The notes: generated by a model from the letters alone, not told the origin. A DNA stretch of 64,000 nt from Anaeramoeba flamelloides (GCA_027625915.1 JANTQA010000032.1:13470001-13534000); one strand, 5' to 3'. Counted from the stretch's first letter, positions 24,815-36,252 are shown. Program-made: numbers and translations.

Positions 24815-25573
24815 ATGTCTAAAGACGCAGAACAAATTAAAAAATTGCTTGAGATTGTTGAGTATATGCTTCAAAATGGTGCCGATCCCGAAATCCAAGA
24901 CAACGACGGCCAATCGCCATATTCCCTCGCAAAAAACACGATTCTCAAAAAGCTGTTTGACGGTTATTTATCATATAACCAAGATTTCCAGGCTCTCTTG
25001 GATGAAGAAGAGATGACGGATCTTAAAATTAAAAACACAAAGTGTCATAAGCTGATTGTTGAGGTGCGTACAGGCAAAAAGGCGGACGAGCTACAAGAAT
25101 TTTTTACAAACAAAACTAATGAAGAATTAAAATTATTCCTTGATTGGGCGTATGGCAAGAATATTGATTTCACTGGTGTGACCCTTTTTAAGGAGCTTGG
25201 AATCGACCAGCCCCACAAAAGGCACCTTCGTTTAGATTTACCAAAACTGTTTGAGGACGAGTCATCAAAGGACTTCACTCTCTTGGTTCACCAAGAAAAA
25301 ATTAAGGTCCACAAATTAATACTCTATGCAAGATCCGAATTGTTTAAAGGAATGTTCCAAGCAACAATGGAAACAGAGCAAGTACAGGACTACACCAACA
25401 AATCTGTCAAAACACTCCAGGCCTTGGTTAAATACCTATATACAGACATGCTTGATGAGTCAATCGAAGATCCTCAAATCTTGGAAGAATTGAAAGACGC
25501 AAACGACTATTACCAATTAAATCCCAAATCAATGATGACATACTGGATTGAGAAGAGAGAAACTTACAATTAA
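24815..25573 (+). CDS. Ankyrin-repeat / BTB-domain protein
   Basis: Single-exon gene of 252 aa; the first ATG follows an A-rich leader. The N-terminus is the end of an ankyrin stack (VEYMLQNGADPEIQDNDGQS, PYSLAKN, residues ~14-50), unusually short for an ankyrin protein. Then comes a degenerate BTB-like segment (about 75-125: CHKLIVEVRTGKK, LKLFLDWAYGKNIDF) and a canonical BTB domain (about 150-245: SSKDFTLLVHQEKIKVHKLI, YARSELFKGMFQ, LQALVKYLYTD, DANDYYQL). Segment order and motifs match the C-terminal half of the RCC1-BTB gene at 16689-18710 closely enough to infer common ancestry with exchange of the N-terminal repeat type. Likely a cytosolic protein-interaction adaptor; partner unknown. 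No intron is needed. Confidence 0.88.
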   Translation: MSKDAEQIKKLLEIVEYMLQNGADPEIQDNDGQSPYSLAKNTILKKLFDGYLSYNQDFQALLDEEEMTDLKIKNTKCHKLIVEVRTGKKADELQEFFTNKTNEELKLFLDWAYGKNIDFTGVTLFKELGIDQPHKRHLRLDLPKLFEDESSKDFTLLVHQEKIKVHKLILYARSELFKGMFQATMETEQVQDYTNKSVKTLQALVKYLYTDMLDESIEDPQILEELKDANDYYQLNPKSMMTYWIEKRETYN

Positions 25574-26210
25574 GAGTTTTTTTTTTTTTTGACATTATAC
25601 TTTCTTTTTAATATTCAATTTTTTCCAATTTAAAAATATAATTGAACCTATTTTGATTTTAGCGATTTACTTTTTTTCCTTCTTTTTTTTATTTTTATGA
25701 TTATTTTTATTTTTATTTTTAGTTTTATTTTTTTTTTCTTTTTCTTTTTTTCTTCTGATAAATTCAAAAATATTTAAAAAAACTTTTGAGAACAATTCCC
25801 ATTTTGAAATCTTATTTCTCAACTTTTAAATCAGCTCCTGATAAAGAATATTTTAAAGTTAAACCAATGAATTTTTACAATTTCTTAACGTTTAAACCAA
25901 TAAATCTTGATTTAAATCTTTGTAGAAATTTTTGTTAAAAAATCAGATCAAGAAATATAAATTTGTAAAATTTTTATTTGAAATTATTTGTTTTATTTTT
26001 TTTTGATTTCTGATTGAATTATTGTTTAAAAAAACAAATTGTGCCTTTAATAAATTAGAAAGCATTAGACATTTCTATTGAGAAATTATATCTCTTGTAA
26101 AAATCAAAAAAATTTATGAGTCTCTTTCCTTTTTCCAACCCACACAAACTTTAACAATTCTTTACAAATTGATTAAATATATCATGACCTAGATCTATCT
26201 AGCTATTTTA

Positions 26211-26765
26211 TAACCCCAATTAAAAAATTATTAAAACACCAAAATTCCATTTTTTGAAAAAAAAATTTTATATAATTAATTATAGAAGAAAGACATAATT
26301 AGAACAATTCACAAATTGAAATGTTAATAATATTTTATAAATTAAAATAACTCAAAAAATAAAAAATAAATAATTATCAAAACAAATACCAATAAAGCAA
26401 GAGTACGTTAAATATTTAGTAGAGAGCAAAACTAACAAATGGTAATGGTTATTTTTATTAAATTCTATTAACAATAAATTATTGATCGATCAAATGTCAA
26501 GATACCATCAAACTAATTGTGTTTGAGTTCTTTTATTTGAAAAAACTCAATTTTTATCTAATATCAATCAATGATTAAAGTTCTATGATTAAACGAAACA
26601 TGTTAGGTAATTCTAACAATGGAATGAAAATAAAAAATTTAAAATGAAACAATGATTTTCATTTTTTTCAAGAATCCAAATTATATCTAATTTGAATTAA
26701 ATTATATTCTTTTAGTTCTTTTAATTGTTTTAATGATGCCAAAAAATTATTAAATTTTAGTTTAT
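26211..26765 (-). repeat. Family-B repeat (copy 6)
   Basis: Starts ATAACCCCAATTAAAAAATT, core TTGATCGATCAAATG, ends TTAAATTTTAGTTTATA, abutting a short TA run. Confidence 0.72.
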
Positions 26766-26785
26766 ATATATATATATAACGATTT

Positions 26786-27307
26786 TATAGTCAAAGGGAA
26801 TAGTCATGATGAATGAATTACATGTATTTATAGTGGTTTAATCAATTTCGAAGAAAATAGTTACTGAAGATATTTTAAAAATGAAATTATTTTTTAATGT
26901 TTTTTCACATTTTTTCTTTATTTATTTTTTTTCTTGATCTCTAATAATTTTTAAAAAAAAATTATATTACAAGATAAACAGTAAGTTGGTAAAAAAAAAA
27001 TTATTTTTATAGAATTTAAGTCGTGAAACTGATTGTAAAGAAATCATATTTTTATCTATTTGATCAATCCATTTTGATCTTTTATTTTGGTTACAAAATG
27101 AAAATTATTGTTTTTTTACTGAAGATAGAGGCGATAAGAATTTTTTATTTCCAATTTTTAAGAAAATCCATTGAGTTTTTAGTTTTTTTTCCTACAAGTA
27201 TTAATTATTCTTAAATGTATATTATTTTCCTTGTTTTTTTATTTGTTCTTCAATGTCAATTTATATTAGAATTGATATTCTAATAAAATTCTGTTTCCCT
27301 TTGACTG
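26786..27307. mobile_element. Family-E element (TIR (T/C)AGTCAAAGGG)
   Basis: Left end TAGTCAAAGGGAA and right end TTCCCTTTGACTG are inverted copies about 520 bp apart. The same termini, extended to CAGTCAAAGGGGCCC, bound the element at 62236-62918. The interior is AT-rich with no transposase recognised. Confidence 0.6.
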
Positions 27308-27489
27308 AAATAATATTTATATCTAAATATATATTAGATTTTTCCCTAAAAAGTCTTCCCTTTATTTTTATATTTCACTGGAAATTATCTTTATTTATAT
27401 TTCTATCCCACAATTGACAATATCAAATTGGGTGAAATTTTAACACGAATGGATCAATTAAAATTGTATTTTTTTCAAAATATGTAAAC

Positions 27490-28020
27490 TATCTTCCAAA
27501 AATTTGGACACAGTTTAAACAGTTGAAAGAATAACAATACTACACTTTAAATCCAATTTTTAAAGAATCTCTATTTTACCAACTATTTACATTTTTTGTA
27601 CTTTTTTTTTTTTGTTTTCATTTCCTTTTTTCAATTTGCGTAAACTGTTTCTTTCGATCTGGATTTTATTTTTCAATTGTTGGTAGAAGGTTAGTTTTGA
27701 GTTTGTTTAATAAAAAAATCGCATACTATTGGTTCTGGTATCTGATCATTTGATCGATCAACAATTGTTTTTAAAATTTCAACAAATTTACCAATACATT
27801 TTTTGTTTAGCTCGTTTCATTATTTTGGACACACCTATTTTTATATTTGAGTTTTATGTGTTTTTCTTTTATTTTGATTAAAACGATTACTTATTAAAAC
27901 ATTAATACCCAGTAACTTAAATGTTTTTTTATATTAGGTTTAGAAAAATACAATAAATTGAGTTTTATTTTTGACTATTTTTAATTTTGGGTGTTTAAAA
28001 TTTTTTGGAATGGTGTTTAG
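27490..28020 (+). repeat. Family-B repeat (copy 7, diverged subfamily)
   Basis: Closest to the 7-kb copy: shared GTTGAAAGAATA / GAAAGAATA, TTGGTAGAAGGTTAG, TCATTTGATCGATCAA, TTTTGGACACACCTATTTTT. The right end is TTGGAATGGTGTTTA. Confidence 0.65.
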
Positions 28021-29694
28021 GTATAATATTTCCCAAATAATAAAAAATCAATTACATTTTTTTTTTGGAGAAAATAATTGCAAAGATATTATAATAAAAA
28101 ATTAGCAATGTACCCAGAAAAGAAAATATTTTTGAAAAAATAACAGGTATTTAATCATTTTCAATCCCATTTGAAATTTTACACTAATTAACCCCCCTCA
28201 AAAAAGATTTTATCCATCAAAAAAAAGATAATAATAATTAATTATCGCACGGGATATAATATCATTTAAAATAGTGTGAATAAATTTTCAATCTATTTTA
28301 GTTATGAAATACCAAACTAACAAATAAATTGAATTATTATTGAATAATCAATTAATGATTATTATTAATGATGAATATTTAAATATTTTCATGGTTATGA
28401 GATTAACAAAGATATATATAAATAAATTTACCCTGATTTTTTTGATTATAGCATATATTAAATAAAATCTATATTTACTCGACATGACTAAGAGAAAAAT
28501 GAAAAAAAACAATTTTTTTTTTAAGAAGCTATAAATTATGATTATTTAGTTATAAGAGACATGACAAACTCCAGATTAAAATTGATATTCATATAATAAA
28601 AGCTCAAAAAATCTTAATTTTTGAAAAAAAAAATCTTAAAAAATTATTGCGTCCTTTTCATTGGAACGTCTTATATAATTTATCGGTTTTTGGAAAATAA
28701 AATTATTTAAAATAATTTTGTTTTAATGGTAATTGTATTCATTTTAAATAAATTATAAAAACTCAATGTTATTAAGGTTAATTTTGAGTTTCTAACATTT
28801 CTTTTTTTTTTTCAAATTTACTTTTTAAAAAAAAGAAAAAAAGAAAAAACATAACAAATTTGAAGAAAATAAGAAAAAATGATTTTTATAGAAAAATTGA
28901 AAATTTATTTTGAGAAGAATAATGAATGAATCTCATATATTTGTTCTATTTCTCTAATAAAAGCGGACCCTTTGACTGAAAGGGGGTTTTTGTATATTTG
29001 GAAAAAATTTGACAACTTTACTGTTCGGAGAAGATTTGGTTTCTAAAAAAATAAAAAATAGTTCAAGAAATTAAATAGTGATTAAACTCAGTAAATTTTC
29101 ATTTTTGAGGTATTTTTCTGACTAAAATGTTATCTCTACTTATACAATCCATAGATAATGGCAAAGTTAAAAATTGTATTTTAGAATTATCTTTTAGATC
29201 AAACAAAGGATATTATTTCCAAACTAGATCTAATTATAAAAAAAATTATTAGTTAATTATTGATAAAAAGGATATTAAAACTATTATATAAACATTTTAC
29301 CACTCTTAAATAAATCAGATTGAATTCTTATCAGTGACTTATGGATTTTCGAAATTTTTCCAATTTAAATTTTGAATTTTAATTATGATTATATTTTTCT
29401 CTAAATAAAGTTTTATAAAAAAAAATAGTAATTGTAACAAGATCTTGGACTCAACACTCTTTGAAGTCAACAAACCATATTTATGTCTTAAGAGTAATCT
29501 TCATTTACAATTTCGTCTGAGTTTCTCATTTTTAATCAATAAAAGATACACTTTGATAAATAGAATCCAGTAATTTTTATAAAATCTGGATTAACATCTT
29601 TTATATAATAAAGACAAAGTAAAACAAAAATATAATGTTTTCTTCACAATCTTGATTGTTGGACTTTAATTTATTTGTGTTTCCCCATTTTTTT

Positions 29695-29870
29695 TTTTTA
29701 CTGATAATGAATTATAAATGAGGAAAAAAAATTTCACTTCCTTTTCAAGATTTTTCTTGTACAAATAGAGTTTCCCAAAGAAGTATTTGTAATTTAAAAA
29801 CTCTATTTGAAAAAGGAAATTGAAAATGAAGTGAAAATTTTCTCATATTGTTCTTTCAAACACTGAAATA
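29695..29870. mobile_element. Family-C MITE (copy 1)
   Basis: Left ACTGATAATGAATTATAAAT followed by AAATTTCACTTCCTTTTC; right GAAAATGAAGTGAAAATTTT and a weakened complement of the end. Inner TAGAGTTT / AAACTCTA also pair. The same terminal pattern recurs at 42849-43110, 43765-43895, 53434-53655 and 62460-62627. Confidence 0.65.
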
Positions 29871-30187
29871 TTGAAAAAAACTCAAAGTTATAGATTTATG
29901 ACCTAAGTTCAATTCCTAAAAAATTTTATATAAAAGCTTTTAATGGAACAACCATATATTGGATTTTATGTTTTTTCCATAATTAGTGGTTACAAATTGA
30001 TACTTCTTTTTTCAAATTAGTAAATGAAAAAATAATTTATTTCAAGTTGCAAATATATTACTTATACTCTGTTGCAAAAAAACCAATGATCTTGAGAATA
30101 TCAATTGAATTGAGATTTGTAGAGATTTTATTAAACTTCATTCTAGACTTTTACCTTCAAATTTTAGTTTTTATAATTTCTTGTTAT

Positions 30188-31016
30188 TGTCAAACTTAAA
30201 ACCCCAAGATTTCAAAACCCATAAATTTCATTTTTTCTGATCAATTGAAAATAATTAGTAAAAAGTTAAAAATATATTCCCATTTTAGAAAAAACTTTTT
30301 AATATTTCTGAAGAGTCCTTAACTTTTCTAATTGGCATGTATTGATTGTGAATTATAAATCTATCAATTTTAACCCTTTGTAAAATGTAGAATCAAAAAA
30401 CAACAATAATTCAACAAAAATAATAAAGAAAAGAACTAAAAAACAAAATCAATTTGATTTGATTCTCCTTAAATAAATGAAAAGTTTGATAGAAAACATC
30501 TTTAAAGAAAAAGTATTTGTATTTAAATTAAAAAAATAAGAATTTTATTTACATTTTAGATCTTTTCTTTAAATAAATATTGTAAACTTTTATATTTCCT
30601 AAACCTGAAATTTTTAATCAAAAAATTTTTTACAAAATAAGTCTAACTTATTTTTGGATAATTCCAAAATAACCAAATATATTTCTCAGAATAAAAGTCT
30701 ACCAAATATTTTAAATTTGTAAAAATGACTATGTTTAAAAAACTATGATCAAAATTAGATTTTAATTTTCCTTTTCTTTATTAATAGTGTTTATTTATTG
30801 CTGTTTTTTGGTTCTACATTTTACAAAGGGTTAAAATTGATAGATTTATAATTCACAATCAATACATGCCAATTAGAAAAGTTAAGGACTCTTCAGAAAT
30901 ATTAAAAAGTTTTTTCTAAAATGGGAATATATTTTTAACTTTTTACTAATTATTTTCAATTGATCAGAAAAAATGAAATTTATGGGTTTTGAAATCTCGG
31001 GGTTTTAGATTTGACA
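30188..31016. repeat. Large inverted repeat with ~220-bp arms
   Basis: Arms 30188-30408 and 30797-31016 are almost identical in inverted orientation; only a few single-base differences were seen over about 220 bp (for example CCCCAAGATT against CCCCGAGATT). The ~390-bp spacer is unpaired. No open frame. High arm identity implies a recent inverted duplication, gene conversion, or an assembly artefact. Confidence 0.85.
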
Positions 31017-31694
31017 TTCCCTATCAACCCAACTAAAAGGAAAAAACGATTTTTTTAGAAGACAAGTTATGTCAAGAAGGGTTATATTGTTTTTGATTTA
31101 TCATCTTATAAATGAGTGAAAAATTTTTTTTCAGACTACTTGAATGATATTCAATTTGCCAACTTTCAAAGGTAAATGGACAAAAAAAATTTTGTAAAAT
31201 AAAATATTAAAAAAAATTCAAATCAGAATTTTCACAAAAAATTTAAACTCCAGAATAGTATTTAAACAACTACACTAAAGGAAGAAAATTTAAAATGGCA
31301 GAAAAATGACATTTTTAACAAAAATCTGTCATTCTCCTTTTCTTAATGAAAAATTTTTTATTTCAATTCGTTTTGTTGTTTTGAGGATCACAGAAGGATC
31401 AAAAAAAAGATGTTTCTTTGTAATTGGATCAAAATGAAAAGTTAATTTGTTTAAAAATTTGATCTTTTATTGATCATTTTGATCAATTAAAAATTATTTA
31501 ATTTAAACGTTCTTTTTTTTTCAACAATTTTCTATTTTAATTCTCAAATTAACCATTAATAACTTGAAAAAATGAAAAAAATTTACCAAGTGTTCATACA
31601 TTTTCATTCGTAGAATCTAAAATGAAATAACAAAATAGATTTGGAAAATATTTTTCATTTTTTTTTTCCCTAATATTTCTCTTCCTTTATCAAG

Positions 31695-32587
31695 ATGTCA
31701 AAAAATAAAAGGCTTCTGAAAAAAAATTCAAAAACAAAAAACAATAATGTTATTACTATTCTTTTTATTGGTCCAAAAAGTGGAAAAACACAACTGATAA
31801 ATCGTTTTATTTCCATCAAGTATAACCCGATTTATACACCAACCAAGAGTAATTTTCATAAACTGCAAAAATAAAGCTCAGATCCAACCATAGCTCTAAT
31901 CATATTGAATAAATGTTTTCTTGTCTTTATCTTTATCTTACTCTTTTTCTTTTTCTCTCTCTTTAGTAAAATCAATAATCAAAAAGAAGAAAATCGAAGG
32001 TGTAACATTAAAATTAGAAATCATAGAGATAGGGAGTGATCCAAAAAATTCAAAGTCACTGAAAGAGGTAATTAAATCACCATATTCCAAATTAATTTTT
32101 AAATAAACCCAAAAAATAATCCCTACTTCAATTTTAAAAACTCTATCTTTCTTTCAAAAACAATTAATTTTTTAACAAAATGTTTTATCTTTTTCTTTTC
32201 ACCAAATCAATTTTCCTTTTTTGCCCTAATTAAATTAAAGAATATCCCAAAAGCTGATGGTATACTTCTAACATACTCTGTCAACGACTATAGCACATTT
32301 GAAAAAATTTTGGATTATAAAAAGATTCTTACCCATAACCTCAAAGACTCCAAAACACCAATTTTGTTGGTTGGTTTAGGTTCAGATGATCCTGTAAACA
32401 AACAAGTAACTTCTCTTCAAGGACAAACGAAGGCAAATAAATTGGGGACCTATTTCATTGAAGTCTCGTCAAAAAAAGATGTTGGTATTAAAAGTAATTA
32501 TTGTCTTTTCTTCAATTCTTTTTAACTATCAAACCTAATTTCTTTTTGAATTCTCAACAAACAAACTCAGTGATAATTATAAGATAA
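31695..32587 (+). CDS. Degenerate Ras-like small GTPase (pseudo-GTPase)
   Basis: Four exons, 31695-31848, 31967-32067, 32241-32493 and 32571-32587, encoding 174 aa, Ras size. Donors are GTAATT three times; acceptors CTTTAG, ATTAAAG and ACTCAG; phases agree. The fold is recognisable: IGPKSGKTQL (P-loop), YNPIYTPT (switch I), ADGILLTYSVNDYSTFEKIL, PILLVG, GTYFIEVSSKKDVG. The guanine-binding motifs are eroded: the P-loop is one residue short (G-x3-GKT, not G-x4-GK[ST]), DTAGQ is EIGSD, NKxD is LGSD, and SAK is SSK. The protein ends MIIIR without a CAAX box, so no prenyl anchor is seen. It probably does not cycle nucleotide normally. Without the last intron, exon 3 would read through to a short alternative tail. 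Its neighbour is the ArfGAP-like gene on the same strand. Confidence 0.8.
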
Positions 32588-33799
32588 GACACTTGGGCAA
32601 ATATAAAACCTATCCTTGTTTGATAAAAAAACTCAATTTTTGAGTACACTAATGATAGTGTGTGTTTTAATGACTTTTAATAGAAAACCAAGTTTTATTC
32701 AGTCAATTAATTTTTCCTCATATTAAATTACATAATTTAACTTTTTTATTTTTCTCCAAAGTCTATTCAGAAATTTCATCTTTGGATTGAATTTTTTTAA
32801 GTGGTTCTTCAAAAATTCACTCCTTGTTTTCAAATTAGAAGAAATCTTTGAAAAAATGTCGATTTTAAAATGGAAATTTAATTTTTCTTGAAAATTTTTT
32901 GATCAAAAAATAAACCCAATTTTGACTTCTATTTTAAAAATTATCATAAAATAAAGTTGATCTTTGCTGATAAAAACATGTACTATTTATTACCAAGAAC
33001 TTCTTCAATATATTTGTAATTTAGCAAATTGAGATTTTTAAGATAAAAGTTAGGAAATCAGGAAACAATTGAGTTTATTTTTTGATCAAAAAATTTTCAA
33101 GAAAAATTAAATTTCCATTTTAAAATCGACATTTTTTCAAAGATTTCTTCTAATTTGAAAACAAGGAGTGAATTTTTGAAGAACCACTTAAAAAAATTCA
33201 ATCCAAAGATGAAATTAATGAATATACATACTTGTTATCAAGAATATTGGAACTAAAAAATAAAGTGTAGTGTGAAGGAATTTGGATTGTTTGTCCGAAT
33301 TTAGCTTGAATAGATCAAATACTAATAAGGCTTTTTGAAAAAGTTAATACTGTTAATTGCAAAATAAAACTATCCAAATTTTTCATTCAGCTTTCCAAAA
33401 AAAAACACATTTCAAGAATTTTATAAATCATCAAAGTTCCCAATTCTAAAAGGAAAGTTAATCATTTAAACTCCTTTTCAGAACTTAGAAAATTTGTAAT
33501 GTTACATGAGTTTATATATCTTTGTTTGGAAAGTTAGATGAAAATTTTGTTAACTTTTATTTTGCAACAAATAGTAGTTTTTTCAGATAAAACCCACTTA
33601 TCAATTTTTGAAAAAAGAAAAATTCTCTTTGCAATTTCAAGATTAATATTTCTTTAAAATCTGAACAATATTTTTTCGTAAATTAAGTCAAAGGAGTGTC
33701 AAATATTTTCAGATTTAAGAACGTCCTAATACTGGTTTTTGAAGAATAAATTGGAAATTATTTTTCACTCCCTTTTTCTTTTTTTGTTTCCTTTTATTT
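32588..33799. other. Spacer with near-perfect palindrome and possible BAR-coding pieces
   Basis: Mostly the 32772-33216 palindrome, described separately. Coding-looking segments on + at about 33090-33276 and 33403-33480 may belong to the N-terminal half of the downstream ArfGAP gene, but I could not join them with consistent phases. Confidence 0.4.
32772..33216. repeat. Near-perfect palindrome, ~148-bp arms
   Basis: The left arm 32772-32919 is the reverse complement of the right arm 33068-33216. I found only one mismatch (GGGTTTATT against GAGTTTATT). The loop is about 150 bp. The right arm reads as open sequence in the + direction (FSKISSNLKTRSEFLKNHLK) continuing past the arm to NEYTYLLSRILELKNK and a GTGTAG donor-like site. 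The left arm may therefore be an inverted copy of a real exon. Confidence 0.85.
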
Positions 33800-33952
33800 A
33801 TGACTAAAATTTCAAAGAAACAGATTGAATTTTGTGAACTCTGTTTATTGTTTGATGACATATTTTTTGAGACATATTGTTCTATGCTGAGTGAATATAT
33901 GATAGTTTTGGAAAACAGATTTCAATTTTTGAAAATAAAACAAATCAGATAA
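33800..33952 (+). other. Probable BAR-domain exon of the downstream ArfGAP gene
   Basis: A 50-codon open stretch too short to stand out on length. It contains KKQIEFCELCLLFDDIFFET then YCSMLSEYMIVLENRFQFL. This matches the end of ACAP-type BAR domains, where an FF-x3-Y-x6-(P/E)YM-x2-L pattern precedes the linker to the PH domain. It lies 366 bp upstream of the PH-ArfGAP core. The 3' splice partner is uncertain: the stretch ends at TAA, and possible donors are GTGAAT or GTTTTG inside it. If real, the full protein is BAR-PH-ArfGAP-ANK. Confidence 0.45.
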
Positions 33953-34318
33953 AATTTACTCTGATTTAAATTCAGCATATCAGTATAATATTGACTTCTT
34001 AGTCCTTTTACAATACAATTATTTTCATCATAAGACTTTGTTTAATCATGACAAGAATTATTTTTTTTTTCTTTTTAATTTTGATTTGAAATAAATATGA
34101 ACAAATCGAGAATGATAACTTATTTTGTTTTTTGTATTTCATCGGTTTTTGGTTAAAAAATTTAAAATTCCATCATCATATTTTATTCAAAATAATTAAC
34201 TTTATTAAAAAAAAAAAAAAACCACAATCTAATAAATTAAAATTTAAAAAATTATTCATACTCACAAAAAATAAAAAAATTAATTACATAATCAACTTTA
34301 AATTTAATAAATATATAG

Positions 34319-36252
34319 CTGCAATTTTATCGATTATCAGACTTGTAAAGGAGCATAAAGAACTCAAAAAACAACAAAAAGATGTCATTGATACTGGAGA
34401 TATTGTAATAGATCATCCAATTATTGAAGGGTGGATAAAAAAAAAAGCATCTGTTGGGTGGACCAAATTGTGGTGTTCGCTTCAAGATGGGACATTATAT
34501 TTTTTTAAAAAAAAGGGAACAATCCGAGTTTTTAAAGACAAATTGCAATTACTGATGTGCAACACAAGGGCTTCAACCGCACAAACAAACACAATTGATA
34601 TTATAAGTTCTACAAAGAATTTTACTATCCAATTGGAGAGTCAAGAAGCAATGCTTGATTGGATTGACGAAATACAAAACAGTGTATCGCGAATTACAAA
34701 TAAATTGAATTCATCAAAAATATCCAAAAAAGCTAAGCAAGTTGGCTGTCTCTCAAATAAAAAGGAAAATGGAATGAATGGTAAGAAAGGCACCGAAAAT
34801 CCTTCCTCGATAAATGAGGTTCTTAGTCCCTTAACCGAAATGAGAAGATTCTCGCCAAATCATAATTGTGCTGAATGTGGCCTTCAAAATCCATCATTTG
34901 TATCCTTTGCATTTGGCTCTGTAATTTGTATGCGGTGTTCTCATATATACCATCAAGTTTTTGGAGGCGGATCTTTAATAAAATCATTACTATTTAGTCC
35001 ATGGTTACCACAAGAATTATTTTTTATGAAAGCATTGGGCAATGATATCAATAAAAAAATCTGGGAACATAATTTGAAATCAAAAAGGCTAAACTCAAAA
35101 TCTTCCAATGAAAAAATAAGAAAATTTGTTAAAGAAAAATATCTTGGAAGGAAATGGATGGATCGGAAAATTGTTTCCCTTAATGAAAAACAGAAAAGAG
35201 CACACTTTATCAATGCAATCAAACGAAATGATTTATATTTAGCTTTGAATTTGATCAAAGCTGGTATTGATATAAACGAACCGATCGAAGGAGAGCAGGG
35301 TATGAGGCCACTGCATGTTGCTTGCAGGATTGGGAACCTCTTGACCGTTTTACTCTTATGCTTTAATGGTGCATATTTAAATATCCAAGATGACGAAGGC
35401 ACGAAACCATCAGAAATTGCTTTAGATTATGGATTTAAGGATATAACCAAACTAATTGACAAACATTTGCCAATGACAGAAGAAAAAAAAAAAGAAAATT
35501 TAGAAAGTCAGAGTACGAATGGTAGTGACGTGGAGACAGGAATAGATATGGATGTGAATCAAGATAACATTAATAAAAATGTTGATCTAGTGGACACCAA
35601 CAAGGATCTAAACCAAGAGGACAAAATTAATATTAAAAAGGATCAAGAAATTGAAGAACTTTATAAATACCAACACAAAGATACATTTTTTCAAATTGGA
35701 AAATTATATTCAACCTCAGATTACTGTTTTGTGAAAAAAAAAATTTTAAAAAATAAATTATCTTTAGATTTCTTAGAAAAAACAGGCAGAGTTACCAAAT
35801 CGGAACTTGCAATTATTAATAAAAGAAAAATTCATAGCAAATTAAATTCCTTTTTATTGCCATCCATGGTGCCAGAGGGTGTTAAACCAGTTCATTATGT
35901 CGCAAAGTTTTTTTTGGAAAGAAAGGGAAAGGAAAAAAAATTATCAACAATTGAAAGAAGACAACAAATTTCGGGTTCTGGTATTAGAATTTCGCTTTCG
36001 CATATTTTGGCCGAGAATTCGGCTGAAAAGGGTAAAAGAATGGTTCTTCAAATGACAGAACGTAGAAATGAAAAATTACATTTGAATTTAGCTGGGGAAA
36101 ACACAGAGGGGGAAATCAGAACAATGTATTTTACTAAAACAATTCTTCAGAGAATGTCAGATACAAAAACTGAAAGGGGAAAGTGCATTGTGTTTTTCAC
36201 TCCTTCAACAACTTGTGGTGGTTATGGATCAGTATCCGAAAGTAAAAAATAA
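34319..36252 (+). CDS. ACAP-type PH-ArfGAP-ankyrin protein with non-canonical ArfGAP (5' end uncertain)
   Basis: The open frame extends upstream to 34132, but that part is AT-rich and intron-like. A TATATAG acceptor at 34318, or ATTATCAG at 34340, probably begins the exon, with RLVKEHKELKKQQKD matching the BAR-PH linker of ACAPs. The PH domain follows (EGWIKKKASVGWTKLWCSLQ, DGTLYFFKKK, to MLDWIDEIQNSV, about 34420-34700). The ArfGAP zinc finger is C-x2-C-x16-C-x2-C (first Cys at 34867), then SLIKSLLFSPW and ALGNDINKKIWE. The arginine finger of CSGIHR is replaced (CSHIYHQ, His at the Arg position), so GTPase-activating activity on Arf is doubtful. Two ankyrin repeats follow (MRPLHVACRIGNLLTVLLLC, LNIQDDEGTKPSEIALDYG). 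The C-terminal ~270 residues, acidic then basic, match nothing I know. Likely membrane-traffic scaffold; function inferred. Confidence 0.85.

Larger units (their letters stand above)
25574..31694. other. 6.1-kb gene-free gap
   Basis: Contains two facing family-B copies (26211-26765 on -, 27490-28020 on +) flanking a CAGTCAAAGGG-ended element (26786-27307), a lone end of that element (28968-28981), a family-C copy (29695-29870) and a large high-identity inverted repeat (30188-31016). The frame 27023-27214 lies inside the element and is poly-T-driven. I see no gene. Confidence 0.6.

Noticed and set aside
34953-35402. 149-aa minus-strand frame opposite the ArfGAP domain
   Set aside because: The opposite strand carries a clear zinc finger and ankyrin repeats; this is a shadow.
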